This document shows positions 14,664 to 27,118 of a DNA stretch of 64,000 nucleotides, one piece after another. The stretch is from contig NC_013511.1 of NCBI RefSeq assembly GCF_000085865.1, positions 480,516 to 544,515 on the forward strand. Reading direction: 5' to 3'. Below the pieces are notes generated by a model that was given only the letters and a program-made list of their open reading frames with translations, was not told the origin of the DNA and did not search any database. Source of the DNA: Metamycoplasma hominis ATCC 23114. Lineage in GTDB: Bacteria > Bacillota_I > Bacilli_A > Mycoplasmatales > Metamycoplasmataceae. The position numbers and the translations under genes are program-made. Numbering within the stretch: the first letter of the stretch is position 1; each line of letters opens with the position of its first letter.

Positions 14664-16319
14664 ATGAGTAAATGAGCAATTTTGTTTTTAGTAATCTTAA
14701 TTATGCTAATTGCAATGTATTTAACATTTATTTTTTATTATTTTATAAAAATATATCCCCAAGTTTTGAAATCAAAATTGGATAATTTTATTAATAAAAT
14801 TTGAACATTTATTAATAAAGCAAAAAATTCTTATGACAAAATTTGCCAATTAAGTTTGAACAATGATGAATGTAAGGAACTAGAAAAACAAATTGGAATT
14901 AATTTGCATGAAGTTTGTAGTTTATACAAGGCATGTAAAATATTAAAAACCAAAGTAGACGATATTGTTTTTTTGCATATGAACAAGCATGCTTTTTGGC
15001 ATTTAAAATGCACAATTCTTATTAAAAAGAAATATAAAGAAATTTATTTTAAAAGACTAGAAATTTTTAATTTACTTGAAACCATCTTTAAAAAAGTCGC
15101 AGAAATTGATAAAAAAAGTGGAAATATACAAAAAATCGTAAATAAATACAAAGTTAGTTTAAATGATTTATCAAATATAATGGCAGGCGAACATGAACAT
15201 TTTCCTCAACACTTTATTGATAATTTAAAAGGCAAAAAAACAATTATACAAAAAAAATTAGTTGATTTTAATAATGATGAATATCTAAAATGAAACGAAA
15301 AAATATTAAAGCAAAATTTATTAGAAATTAAAAATTTAATCATTGAATATGCAACTTTTTATTTTAAGTTTAAAAACAATTACAAGAATTTAAATTATAT
15401 TATTGAAAAATACAAAAAAAATCAACAGCTTATTAAAGAATTAAATAATATTAAACTAGAACAATTAATAAAAGAAATGTTGGAAAAAGAATTTAAATTT
15501 AATTATGAGATAGAAGTTGAAAAAATAAAAACTTTGATTAACAAATGTCAAAATTCAAAAGATATTTCAAATATTGAACAAATCATTAATAAACTATTAG
15601 CTTTGATAAATACAACTAGTATAAAAATATATAACTATATTAAAACCTTTGCTTTTCATTTAAAAATACAAAATAATATAAAAAAAATCATTGAAAAAAT
15701 TGATGTTCAAAATAAAAAAATTTCTGATTTCTTTGCAAGCAAAACTAAAAAGAATTTACTAAAAAGTGAGTATTTTAACGTCTATAAGCCAATATTGAAT
15801 AGCTTTATAGATATTAAAAATAATAATTGAATGGATATAGTTGAATTTATAGAGTTGAAGGGATGATTAGAATCCTTATTGAATTTGTTGAAGATTCAAA
15901 ATAAAATAATAAATAAAATAGACGAACAAGAATATCAAAACAATCAAATTGAATTTTATATTGAAAACTTTAAAAGATTAACTGCCAATATAAAAGTATT
16001 AAACATTAATTTAAATCCAATAGACATTGAAAACATAAATAGTTTATTTACTTTTATTTATAAATTCAAAAATAATAATTTTTCTGCAAACGAATTGAAT
16101 GACTTTTTAAGTTATTTATCTAATGAAATAAATTTTTTAAATTGCAAAATTCAATATTTTTTAATAATTAAAAATGTAGAATTTTCTTTAAGAAAAGACG
16201 TAAGTGAAAATTCAAACGCCCAAAATTTGTTTAATGAGTTGCAAAAACTTAAAGGTTATAATGATGATAAAAAAGCAATTGATTTAATATATGATTATAT
16301 AGAAGAACAATACAACTAA
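14664..16319 (+). CDS. EzrA-like membrane-anchored coiled-coil protein
   Basis: 551 aa with one N-terminal transmembrane helix (about residues 4-29, very short outside part) and then a long Lys/Glu/Asn-rich helical cytoplasmic region with many heptad-like stretches. This is the size and topology of the septation ring regulator EzrA (about 560 aa in Bacillus). It sits directly before thiI, the same neighbourhood as ezrA in Bacillus. Sequence identity to EzrA is not obvious by eye, so the name rests on topology and synteny. A possible partner is FtsZ at the division site. A TATAAT box at 14650-14655 and the lack of a ribosome site suggest a leaderless message. TGA codons are read as Trp throughout. 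Confidence 0.6.
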
Positions 16320-16329
16320 TGGAGTAAAA

Positions 16330-17478
16330 ATGGACTACAATAAAATTTTAATTAGATATGGCGAATTGACTCTTAAAGGCGAAAATAAAAAGGATTTTAT
16401 TAGGCAATTGCATAACAACCTATCTTGATATATAGAAAAATCAGAAATCAAAACCGAATATGATCGGGCATTTGTTGATTATTCGCAAAAGAACTTAGAC
16501 TGCTTAAAATATATTTTTGGAATTTCTTCATATTCACCTGTATATGAAACAGAAACTAGCCTAATCAATATTGAAAATATAGTAAAAGAAATAATTAGCA
16601 AAAAACAATTTGATAGTTTTGCAATAAATGCGCGAAGACACAACAAGAATTTTTCAATGACTTCAAGTGAATTAAATATGTATTTTGGGGGTATTGTTTT
16701 AAAACAAATGCCTGACAAACAAGTTAAATTAAAAAATCCTGATTTAACTATATATATTGAAATAAGAGATCAACGTAGCTTTGTTTTTTGCGATTATTTT
16801 GACGGCTTAGGTGGCATGCCGGTATTAAGTTCTGGAAAATGCATACATCTAATTAGTGGAGGTATTGATTCACCTGTAGCAGCGAATTTATTACAAAAAA
16901 GGGGCTTAAAAATAGTGTTTTTAAATTTTATTACCCCTCCTCAAACTGATGAAAAAACAATTGCAAAAATAGATGAAATTGTTAATATATTAAAAAAATA
17001 TCAAGGCAATGCTATGTTATATCAAATTAACTATAGCAAAGTGATGGAATACATCGGTCTTATAAGCAATCAAAAATACAAAATAACTTTAATGAGAAGA
17101 TCATTTTATAGAATAGCAAATCTTATTGCAAAAAAAGAAAATATTAAAGCAATTTCAAATGGCGAAAATTTAGCCCAAGTTGCCTCTCAAACTCTTGAAT
17201 CTATTTATACTATCTCCGAAGTTTGTGATTTGCCTATTTTTAGACCTTTAATTTCTTTTGACAAAAATGAAACTATTGCTATAGCAAAAAAAATTAACAC
17301 ATTAGATGTTTCAATAGTAAGGGCGTGTGAAACATGTGAATTATTTGCTCCTAAAAATCCAGTAACCAAGCCTAATAGGCAAGAAGCTTATAAATTAGAA
17401 GAAGAAGAATTACCTCTAATAAAAGAATTTGAAAATGAATGCATTGAGAATGCTATTATAAAAAAATATTCAATATAA
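16330..17478 (+). CDS. thiI: tRNA 4-thiouridine synthase ThiI
   Basis: Makes s4U in tRNA by adenylating U8 and transferring sulfur; 382 aa. The N-terminal ferredoxin-like and THUMP region begins RYGELTLKGENKKDF. The PP-loop motif SGGIDSPVA is near residue 179. A C-terminal CETC pair is present, but there is no rhodanese domain, as in Bacillus ThiI. The ATG at 16330 follows GGAG and lies 10 nt after the EzrA-like gene, so the two probably form an operon. No cysteine desulfurase is next to it. Confidence 0.94.
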
Positions 17479-17499
17479 TCGTTTAAATGTTTAATAAAA

Positions 17500-17523
17500 A
17501 AAGGTTTGATTGAACAAACCTTT
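17500..17523. terminator. Bidirectional terminator between thiI and lysS
   Basis: AAAGGTTTG, loop ATTGAA, CAAACCTTT, with T runs on both strands. It serves two convergent genes. Confidence 0.85.
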
Positions 17524-17528
17524 TTTTA

Positions 17529-18995
<1,467 letters not shown>

Positions 18996-19086
18996 AAATA
19001 TTTATCACTTTCTATTTCTTAAAATATCAAAAAAATTATATATTATATGCTTTATTTTTTTTATAATTATTAATGCATAATTGCGT

Positions 19087-19161
19087 GGTCGCATAGCTCA
19101 GTGGAAGAGCACGAGCCTCCTAAGCCCGGGGTCGCAGGTTCAACTCCTGTTGCGATCGCCA
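19087..19161 (+). tRNA. tRNA-Arg(CCT)
   Basis: 75 nt cloverleaf with encoded CCA. The acceptor stem GGTCGCA/TGCGATC has one G-T wobble. The D stem is GCTC/GAGC. The anticodon loop CTCCTAA gives anticodon CCT. The T arm is GCAGG-TTCAACT-CCTGT. The anticodon stem CGAGC/GCCCG has an A-C mismatch in its middle. A TATAAT at 19062-19067 lies 19 nt upstream. It stands alone between two minus-strand genes. Confidence 0.92.
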
Positions 19162-19189
19162 TTTTTTTATACATTTTTAATTAATTAAA

Positions 19190-19210
19190 AATAGTCCAAA
19201 AAGGACTATT
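19190..19210 (-). terminator. Terminator after the UPF0154 gene
   Basis: AATAGTCC, 5-nt loop, GGACTATT with a T run on the minus strand. The stem includes the stop codon of the gene it terminates. Confidence 0.75.
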
Positions 19211-19430
19211 GGGCATTCTTCATAGAACGCATAACTTGTCTGATTTGTGCTTCCGAAGCTTTTCTTCCCATTTGTTGAAACATTACACGAATCATTTTTT
19301 CAGTAACTGGTGGATTTTCTTTTAATTGCTTCTTGAATTTTTTTTGGGTTATATATACCGCAATTATTCCACCAATTATGGCAGTAATTATTGGTAATAT
19401 AACTAATAACGCTATTCCTCAACCTTGCAT
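19206..19430 (-). CDS. UPF0154 (YneF-like) small membrane protein
   Basis: 74 aa with one N-terminal transmembrane helix (about residues 5-27) followed by a basic region. The KENPPVTEKMIRVMFQQMGR and KASEAQIRQVMRSMKN segments are the family signature. The function of the family is unknown. The ATG is at 19430, 3 nt after the stop of the upstream membrane protein, so the two are co-transcribed. A TGA(Trp) at codon 4 hides it from standard-code gene finding. Confidence 0.85.
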
Positions 19431-19433
19431 ATT

Positions 19434-20339
19434 CTACTTTCCTTTCAATACTGTCTTCTTTAAAATAATATATATTATAAAGGGCAATACAATTAAAACT
19501 GCGATACTTATAAAGAAAATTTTGGCATAAAATATGTGAGCTTTTCTTTTACTTTCATCAAGTTCAACAAAATTCATTCCTTGTTCATTGCCAAAGAACG
19601 ATTGGATGTCCACCATTCTTTTCTTTTTAAAAATTGTACTGAATATAAATAATATTAAAACTATTCCAATTATACCACATAGTATGTAAATTAGTATTTC
19701 GGGTTTTGGAAAAGTATTATGAATTCATTTTTGTCAATCCAATAAACCCCATTTTGCATCTTTTAAACCTCAAAAAATACCTATAAACACACCGATATAA
19801 AACACAATAGCAACAACTGCTCATGTTTGTCTTACTTGTCTTATCATTAATTTCTTATAAAGTAAGGCAATAAATGGCGGTGTTGATGTCGCACCATTTT
19901 TAATTGTAATCCTATACATATCTATGCTTTTATGTATTCCTGAAAGTTCAATCAATTCAATAATAAATCTAGTTAACGAAATTACTATAAATATTGCCGG
20001 AATAATATATCAAGCCCATTTTATTTTAAAATCTTTTGCATTAGAAAAATTGAATAAATTTGGTCAAAAGTAAAGCAATAATATTGCTATAACGCTCAAA
20101 AGAAGGATACCAAAATTTCAAAGTATTGATATTTTTTTAATATTCATTTCTCTTTGAAAAACTGAATAAATTCCATTAGGAATTATTTTCTGAGGATCTT
20201 TTATTTTATAACTTAATTGTTGCAAATTTTGAGTATTCATTGAATCTTCTACCATGTGATTTTCAAAGGTACGTGTTGGAATTTCAATGTTTTTACTACT
20301 ATCGCTATTATTTCCTGTTGTTGTGGGTTTAATATCCAT
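19434..20339 (-). CDS. Conserved mycoplasma membrane protein (possibly MSC_0882 family)
   Basis: 301 aa with a polar N-terminal 70 residues rich in Asn/Ser/Thr and then four predicted membrane helices (about residues 75-90, 100-120, 155-175, 200-220) plus one at the C-terminus. Ten or so TGA(Trp) codons. It lies between lepA (6 nt) and the UPF0154 gene (3 nt), so it is part of the lepA operon. I recognise the general layout of a mollicute-specific family annotated next to lepA, but the name is tentative and no function can be given. Confidence 0.6.
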
Positions 20340-20345
20340 TATTTT

Positions 20346-22145
20346 CTAATCCTTTCGAGAATCATCTGTTTTTAATATTGCCAAAAATGCCTCTTGTGGA
20401 ACTTCAACGCTTCCTATTTGTTTCATCCTTTTTTTACCTATTTTTTGTTTTTTTAATAGTTTTTGTCTTCTTGTAACGTCACCACCATATAACTTAGCTG
20501 TAACATCTTTTCTATATGCCTTAATTGTTTCTCTTGCTATAATTTTAGCACCAATTGCAGCCTGAACGGGAATTTCAAAATTTTGTCTTGGTACTACTTC
20601 CTTTAGTTTTTCTGTTAATGCTCTACTTTTATTATATGCTGAATCTCTGTGAACAATCATTGCTAAGGCATCAATTTTCTCACCATTTAATAAAATATCA
20701 ACCTTTACTAAATCGCTTTCTCTTAAACCAATGTAGTCATAATCAAATGAAGCATAGCCTTTTGAATAGCTCTTCATTAAATCAAAGAAATCAAATATTA
20801 TTTCATTTAAAGGCAATTCATAAATCAATAATCTACGTGTTTCATCTAAATATTCAATATTTACATATTTGCCACGTTTAGATTGACATAATTCCATAAT
20901 TGGGCCCAAATATTCTTCGGTTAGCATTATGTTAGCCTTAATATAAGGTTCCTCTATCATTTTTATATAACTTCTATCTGGAAATAGTGATGGATTTGTA
21001 ATATATTGAACATCTCCATTAGTTAGTGTTACAACAAACTCAACTGAAGGAGCAGTAGCAATAATATCTAAATTAAATTCTCTTTCGAGTCTCTCTTGAA
21101 GAATATCCATATGCAATAAACCTAAAAAACCTATTCTAAATCCAAATCCTAGGGCTTTTGATGTCTCTGGTTGTCATACCAATGAAGAATCAGATAAACT
21201 AATTTTTTCTAGGGCATCTTTTAAATCATTGTAATCTCTAGTATCAACGGGATAAAATCCGGTATAAACAACTGGTTTTATTTTTTTATATCCTGGCAAT
21301 GGTTCAGGGCATTGGTTTTCAAATAATGTGACAGTATCACCAACTTCAACATCTTTGATATCCCTTATTGATGCTGAAATTCAACCAACTTCGCCAGCTT
21401 GCAATTCATTTTTTTGAACTTCATTAGGGTTTTTAACGCCTAATTCAGTTACTAAATAATGCTTTTTTGTTTGCATAAAGTAAATTTCGTCGCCTACTTT
21501 TACTTTGCCGTCAAACAATCTCACATAGATAACAACGCCACGATAATTGTCAAAATAGCTATCAAAAATTAAAGCTTGCAATGGTTTATTTGTATCTGCT
21601 TCTTTAGGAGCAGGAATTTTGTTTATAATTGCATCAATTACCTTATCAATATTTAATCCTGTCTTTGCAGAAATCATAATTGCGTCAGAAGTATCAATTC
21701 CAATCATGTCTTGAATTTCTTTTTTTACTCTTTCAGGATCTGCACTAATTAAATCTACCTTATTAATAATAGGAACGATTTCTAAATTATTTTCCATAGC
21801 CATATAAACATTAGCCAATGTTTGTGCTTGAATTCCTTGAGTTGCATCAACTAGCAACAATGCTCCTTCACATGCAGCAAGTGATCTACTAACCTCATAA
21901 GTAAAATCAACATGACCTGGTGTATCTATCAGGTGAAAAATGTAATCTTTATATTTAATTTGAATAGCATTTAATTTAATAGTGATTCCACGTTCTTGTT
22001 CTAGTTCCATTGAATCTAAAATTTGAGGTTTTGCTTCCCTGGCTGAAATTGTATTGGTAAATTCCAAAATACGATCAGCTAAAGTACTTTTACCGTGATC
22101 AATGTGTGCTATTATTGCAAAATTTCTTATTTTTTCGTTTGTCAT
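20346..22145 (-). CDS. lepA: Elongation factor 4 (LepA)
   Basis: Ribosome-associated translational GTPase; 599 aa, normal length. G1 [14 protein letters not shown]3 DTPGHVDF, G4 NKVDL, and the C-terminal LepA-specific domain near [27 protein letters not shown] lies 10 nt before the ATG (22145) and no clear ribosome site is seen, suggesting a very short leader. It is followed closely by two membrane-protein genes. Confidence 0.97.
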
Positions 22146-22191
22146 ATTATTTTAAATTATATTTAAAAATGTCATACATTTAAAGAAAAAT

Positions 22192-22245
22192 AAAAAATAA
22201 CCATAAATTAGATACATTTATTAAATATCTCTATGGTTATTTTTT
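22192..22245 (-). terminator. Terminator after lon
   Basis: A 14-bp stem (22192-22205 with 22232-22245) with a 26-nt loop. Long T runs flank it on the minus strand. It begins right after the lon stop. Confidence 0.65.
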
Positions 22246-24729
22246 TTAATTATTTTTTGTTTCTTTGGCACCAAATATTTGTTCAAATATTTCGTCATAA
22301 TAATGAACTGGCACAAATTCAACAACATTTTTAACTTCAGCAGGAACATCTTTTAGATTCTTATAATTATCATATGGAATAAAAATCTTTTTAATACCAA
22401 ATTGAGCAGCCGCCAATGATTTTTCTTTTAAACCACCAATTGGTAGAACTTTTCCACGCAATGTAATTTCTCCAGTCATACCGATATTAGCAGGGACTGG
22501 TCTTTTAGATAAGGCACTAATTATTGAGGTTGTGAATGTTACTCCGGCACTTGGACCATCTTTTGGAATAGCACCCGCTGGAACGTGAATATGAATTGCT
22601 GTATTTTCAAAATCAAAGTCAATATTAAATTTGGCGGCGTTTGCTCTTACATAGGCTAATGCAATTTGAGCAGATTCACGCATAACATCTTTTAGTTGCC
22701 CTGTCATTTTTAAGCCTTCTTTTCCAGGGAATGTTGTAACTTCAATAGCTAGTGTTGAACCACCAAAACTTGTATATGCTAGCCCATTAACAACACCAAT
22801 CTGTGCTTTATTTTCGTTTTCATCATCATCGAATTTAATTGGCCCTAAAAATTCAATTACAACTTCTTTTGTAACAACAAAACTATCGTTGATTTTTTTA
22901 TCAAGAATTTCGACAACAATCTTTCTTGCTATACTATCTAAAATACGTTTTAATTCACGAACTCCACTTTCCCTTGTGTAGTAACGAACTAAAAATTCTA
23001 AAACTTCGTCAGAAATTTGAAATTGTTCAGGATTTAAGGCATTTTGTTCATACACTTTTGGAAGTAAATGTGATTTAGCAATTTCTACTTTTTCTTTAGT
23101 AGTATATGTTGAAAGTTCAAGCAATTCAACACGATCAATTAGTGCTGCTGGTATTGAATCATAGTAGTTAGCAGTAGCGATGAATAATACTTTTGATAAG
23201 TCGTATTCTAAATCCAAGTAGTGATCTTGAAAATTAACATTTTGTTCAGGGTCTAATACTTCAAGCATTGCACTTGTTGGATCGCCTCGAAAATCTGATG
23301 ACATCTTGTCAATTTCATCTAACAAAATGACTGGGTTTGAAACTCCGGCTTTTTTAATTGCTGATATTATTTTTCCAGGCATTGCCCCAACATAAGTTCT
23401 TCTGTGTCCTCTTATTTCGCTTTCATCCTTAACACCACCCAATGAAACCTTTATAAATCTACGATTTAATGATTCGGCAATTGATTTAGCAAGTGTAGTT
23501 TTACCAGTTCCTGGGGGACCAATTAATGTTAGAATAGGAATATTATTTACTGGTTTGTTTGTGGTTTGACCCGTTTTATGAACGAATAATTTAGTATCAA
23601 TAAATTCTTGATCATTTCCTTTTATTGGTAAATATTCAGTTTTTTCTTCCTTGATTTTAAGATGAGTTAAAACCGAAATAAATTCAAGAATTCTTTCCTT
23701 TGGCTTTTCAAGTCCATAGTGATTCTTATTCAATACTTCTCTAACTTTGTTAATATCAATTAATTCTTTACTTACTTTTCTTCAAGGTAATGCCAAGATT
23801 AAATCAATATATGTTTTAGATATATTAGCTTCCGGGCTAGATGGCATCATTGAGGCCATTCTTGATTGTTCAGATCTTAACGCTTCTAGAACATATTCAG
23901 GATATTGTTCTTTTAAAGTACTGTCTTTTTCAATGTCGTCAGCAGATTTTCCACCTTCATCATCCTTCAACATTTTTCTAATTTGACGCATTTTTTCTCT
24001 TAGGAAGAAATCTCTTTGTTGGTCTTCCATATCTTCACGTAAATTACTATTAATTTCGTTTTCTATTTTTTCAAATTGAACTTGTTTATTTGCCTTTTTA
24101 ATTAGTTCATTGTATCTAGCTAAAACGTCATTGCTTTCAATTAAAGAAAGAAGTTCATCACTCAAAAAGTACTTTTTCAAAAACTTTATAAGTTGTCATG
24201 ATTCAGTTTCATATTCAACTAATGATTGTTTAGGTTTGTTAGTTTCAAATTCTTTTTCTAAATCTCGAAATAAAACTGTTCCTATACCTTCGTTAATAAC
24301 TTGTTTAGATAGTGAGAAGAACTTTTGTCTTATTTCTTCAATTTTTGGTAAATATGAATCATATGAATTGACTTGAATAGGCGAAATATCAACATAAAAA
24401 TTGTCCTCACTATTTGTTGATTTTTCATCAACTATTGAGATTTTATTAATATTAACCGGTTCTTTTGCCTCTAAATTAACATGATAAATTCCTGATTCTT
24501 CACTAATGTTAGTAATATTAGCAAGTACGCCTACAGGAGCAATATCATTAATTGTATGTTCCTCATTTGATTGTTTATAATTTGGATTTAAAAACGTAAT
24601 AACTATATTTTTATTTCCATTAAAAGCCTTTAATAAAGCTGACACTGATTTAGCTTTTCCAACTCTAATTTTGTCAGAAGTATATGGAATAATAATCTGA
24701 TTTTTTATTGCTATATAAGGTAATTTCAT
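22246..24729 (-). CDS. lon: ATP-dependent protease Lon
   Basis: Hexameric AAA+ serine protease that degrades misfolded and regulatory proteins in the cytosol; 827 aa. The N-terminal substrate domain covers about residues 1-200, then a coiled-coil. The AAA+ module has Walker [10 protein letters not shown] near residue 403 and Walker B VILLDEIDKM. The protease domain has the catalytic Ser in PKDGPSAGV (about residue 711) and the Lys in GGLKEKSLAA. Two TGA(Trp) sites lie at about 24193 and 23779. Preceded by a TCTCC-complement ribosome site (GGAGAT). No CIRCE element is seen in its upstream region. Confidence 0.97.
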
Positions 24730-24795
24730 TGTTATCTCCTTAGAAAAATGAATTAATTATTTAATATTTTATATTAAATGTTGTTTTTTATTAGT

Positions 24796-25584
24796 TTATT
24801 TACTAATTATTACTGAGGCAGGTTTTAAAATTCTGTTAAATAATGAATAACCATTGCTCTTTACTTCAAGAATTGTGCCAGAAGGTTCTTTAGATTCAAT
24901 GCTTTCAGTAATTTGTTGACATTCAGGGTCGAATAAATCTCCTACTTTTGGTTCAATTATTTTTATTCCGTTATCTAACATTAAATTTTCAAAATCATTC
25001 TTAAGCATATCAAAGCCTTTTGCAAAATTATTAACAGCGATATTATCAGATTTTTTTGCAAAATTTAAAGCACTGTCATATTTTGTATATATCTTAATGA
25101 ACTCTTCTAAAAAGTCTTGTAGGGCATATTTTTTTAATTCTGTTTTTTGTTGCAATAAATGCTCATCATTTTTTTGACGATGTTCATTTATTTTTGATTG
25201 TGCTTTTGCTTCCAATTCAATTACTTGATTTTTAAATAAAATTTCTTGTTGTGTCTTTTCTTGTTTTATTTTTTCATTAAGTTCGCCTAATTCCAAAAAA
25301 TTTAGTTGCAATTTCTTAATATTTTCATTTAATTCTTGATTTTTAGCAAAAACTTCTAAATACTTAGGACTTGTTTTTTGAAAATCAATAATTATTACTT
25401 TAAAAATTTCATTATCAATTTTTAAAACTAACTCACCTTTTTCGTTTTGCTTTCCTTCCAAGATAGTTTTTTCAATATTTTTATCTAAATCAAAGCCAAC
25501 AAATCCCTTATATTCAATTTTTTCATTTTTGTTAATTTTTTTAATACACTCTATATAATCATATTTTGAAATATTTTGACTCAT
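24796..25584 (-). CDS. grpE: Nucleotide exchange factor GrpE
   Basis: DnaK co-chaperone; 262 aa, longer than usual because of an N-terminal extension of about 80 residues before the long coiled-coil helix (about residues 80-150). The C-terminal beta-wing has the GrpE signature VGDLFDPECQ ... PSGTILEVKSNGYSLFNRIL. The ATG immediately follows the hrcA stop (TAAATG), with AAAGGAG inside the hrcA end. It is co-regulated by HrcA/CIRCE. Confidence 0.93.
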   Translation of the reverse strand: MSQNISKYDYIECIKKINKNEKIEYKGFVGFDLDKNIEKTILEGKQNEKGELVLKIDNEIFKVIIIDFQKTSPKYLEVFAKNQELNENIKKLQLNFLELGELNEKIKQEKTQQEILFKNQVIELEAKAQSKINEHRQKNDEHLLQQKTELKKYALQDFLEEFIKIYTKYDSALNFAKKSDNIAVNNFAKGFDMLKNDFENLMLDNGIKIIEPKVGDLFDPECQQITESIESKEPSGTILEVKSNGYSLFNRILKPASVIISK

Positions 25585-26637
25585 TTATTCTCCTTTTTCT
25601 TCTTCTTTTTTAATAATACCTTCAAATAAATTTATTGCTTCTAATGATTCTTCAACGTCTAAATTTTTAGGACCTAATATACTTATTTCTTTAATATTTT
25701 TATGATTAATAAATTGAATTCTTTTTGAAATAATATTTAAATTAGGATGTGAAAAATCTAGTTTTATATTTTTTTCTTCATCAAGATTATTCTCAATTGC
25801 TTCTCAAACTGAGTGGTTTTCAATTAATTCTAATGTCTTAGCGATCTCTTCTCTGCTTATTTGTTCTGATAATATTATTACATTTTTATTAAACGATTTA
25901 TTCTCCAATTTTTCTTCAAAACAAAAAATATTTTTGATAAATTTCTGCATTATTAATTCAAAATGTTTAACTTGTGTAGATAATATTGGGGCTAATGATT
26001 CAGTTTTTTTAGCAAGATTAATTAATGGAGTATCAATCAATCTTTCTTTAAATAATCTAATTGCAATCCTTAAATCATTTAATTCAATCCCACTTTCAAA
26101 CTTAAACATTTTGTTTTGAACATTTCCTGAACTTGTAACAATAACAACAACTGCAGATTCTTCATCAAGCGGTGTCAACTGAATACTTTTCAATAATTCA
26201 GATTCATTGTTTGAAGTTGCAACTACGGCAAACCCTGCCATTTGGCTAACGACATTTGCTGCTTCTTCTAATGTTGTGTTGATGCTTAACCTACGCTTAG
26301 ATAAAAGATCTTCAAGTTTTTCATTGAAATATTTTTTAGCATTATAAAGTAAATTTTTTGTATAGTATTCAAGACCTTTTGAAGAAGGAATTCTTCCCCC
26401 TGAAACATGTTTTTTTTCTAAAAGACCTAGTTTTTCTAATTCTGCCATTGCGTTTCTTATAGTTGCAGAGCTACAAGATAATTTAAATTTTTCAACTAAT
26501 CTTTTTGATCCTACTGGTTCGCCGGTTTTAATGTACATTTCAACAATGTATCTAAAATATTTGATTAGTTTCTTATCATAATTATTGCATATAATTAAAG
26601 ACTTATTTGTGCTTGTGTCAGAAGAATTTTGCCCCAT
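25585..26637 (-). CDS. hrcA: Heat-inducible transcription repressor HrcA
   Basis: Winged-helix repressor that binds CIRCE and is tuned by GroEL where present; 350 aa. The DNA-binding part includes VGSKRLVEKF, SCSSATIRNAMAELEKLGLL and GGRIPSSKGLEYY. The ATG at 26637 is preferred because AAAGAGG stands 6 nt upstream; an in-frame ATG at 26676 would begin inside the CIRCE operator. One TGA(Trp) at about 25801-25806. First gene of the hrcA-grpE operon. Confidence 0.95.
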
Positions 26638-26669
26638 GATTGCCTCTTTCAAAAAAATTTTAGCACATT

Positions 26670-26696
26670 TTAGCACTTTAATGCGTTAATTGCTAA
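26670..26696 (-). promoter_or_regulatory. CIRCE operator of hrcA-grpE
   Basis: Minus strand TTAGCAATT, 9-nt spacer, AAGTGCTAA. The consensus is TTAGCACTC-N9-GAGTGCTAA, so one half has two substitutions and the other one. A further half-site-like TTAGCACAT (plus-strand 26660-26668) follows between the operator and the gene. HrcA should autorepress here. Confidence 0.85.
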
Positions 26697-26720
26697 TTTT
26701 TTGAAAATTAATAGTTTAAA

Positions 26721-26744
26721 AAAACTAGGGTTTAACCTAGTTTT
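26721..26744 (-). terminator. Terminator of the tRNA-Cys/tRNA-Arg unit
   Basis: AAAACTAGG, 6-nt loop, CCTAGTTTT with a T7 run on the minus strand, 20 nt after the tRNA-Arg 3' end. Confidence 0.8.
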
Positions 26745-26763
26745 TAATTCAGTTTAACTGATA

Positions 26764-26840
26764 TGGCGCGCCCGGCAGGAGTCGAACCCGCAACCTTTTG
26801 GGCCGTAACCAAACACTCTGTCCAATTGAGCTACGGGCGC
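26764..26840 (-). tRNA. tRNA-Arg(ACG)
   Basis: 77 nt with encoded CCA. The acceptor stem is GCGCCCG/CGGGCGC. The anticodon stem is TTTGG/CCAAA with loop TTACGGC, anticodon ACG (read as ICG after deamination). The T arm is GCGGG-TTCGACT-CCTGC. It is 2 nt downstream of tRNA-Cys in the same transcript. Confidence 0.94.
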
Positions 26841-26842
26841 AT

Positions 26843-26917
26843 TGGAGCCACCAACCGGATTCGAACCGGTAATAAAGGTGTTGCAGACCTATGCCTTGGC
26901 CGTTTGGCTATGGTGGC
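26843..26917 (-). tRNA. tRNA-Cys(GCA)
   Basis: 75 nt with encoded CCA. The acceptor stem is GCCACCA/TGGTGGC with discriminator T, an unusual base here but normal for tRNA-Cys. The anticodon loop CTGCAAC gives GCA. The T arm is CCGG-TTCGAAT-CCGG. Confidence 0.93.
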
Positions 26918-26945
26918 AACACTGGCATGCATGTTTGCATATAGA

Positions 26946-26951
26946 ATTATA
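26946..26951 (-). promoter_or_regulatory. -10 box of the tRNA unit
   Basis: TATAAT on the minus strand about 29 nt before tRNA-Cys. The matching -35 (TTTTAA at 17 nt) is weak. Confidence 0.5.
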
Positions 26952-26991
26952 ATACATTTTATAAATTTTTAAAATAAAATTAGTAAAGAAA

Positions 26992-27013
26992 AAAGCGCAA
27001 GAGGGGACGCTTT
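26992..27013 (-). terminator. Terminator after dnaI
   Basis: AAAGCG, a 10-nt loop and CGCTTTTTT on the minus strand, about 105 nt past the dnaI stop. Confidence 0.65.
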
Positions 27014-27118
27014 AATACTATATATTTTCTTTAAATATGCAATAATTATATTATTTTTTTTAAAAAAATAGTTTTTTATTATTTTTAAATGCTTTATTTT
27101 AAACAAAAATTAATAATT

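Noticed and set aside
26637-26676. Upstream in-frame ATG for hrcA at 26676
   Set aside because: It would put the N-terminus inside the CIRCE operator, and the ATG at 26637 has the ribosome site.
26763-26972. A 69-codon plus-strand frame beginning MARPAGVEP
   Set aside because: It is the antisense of two tRNA genes, a common false protein in databases.
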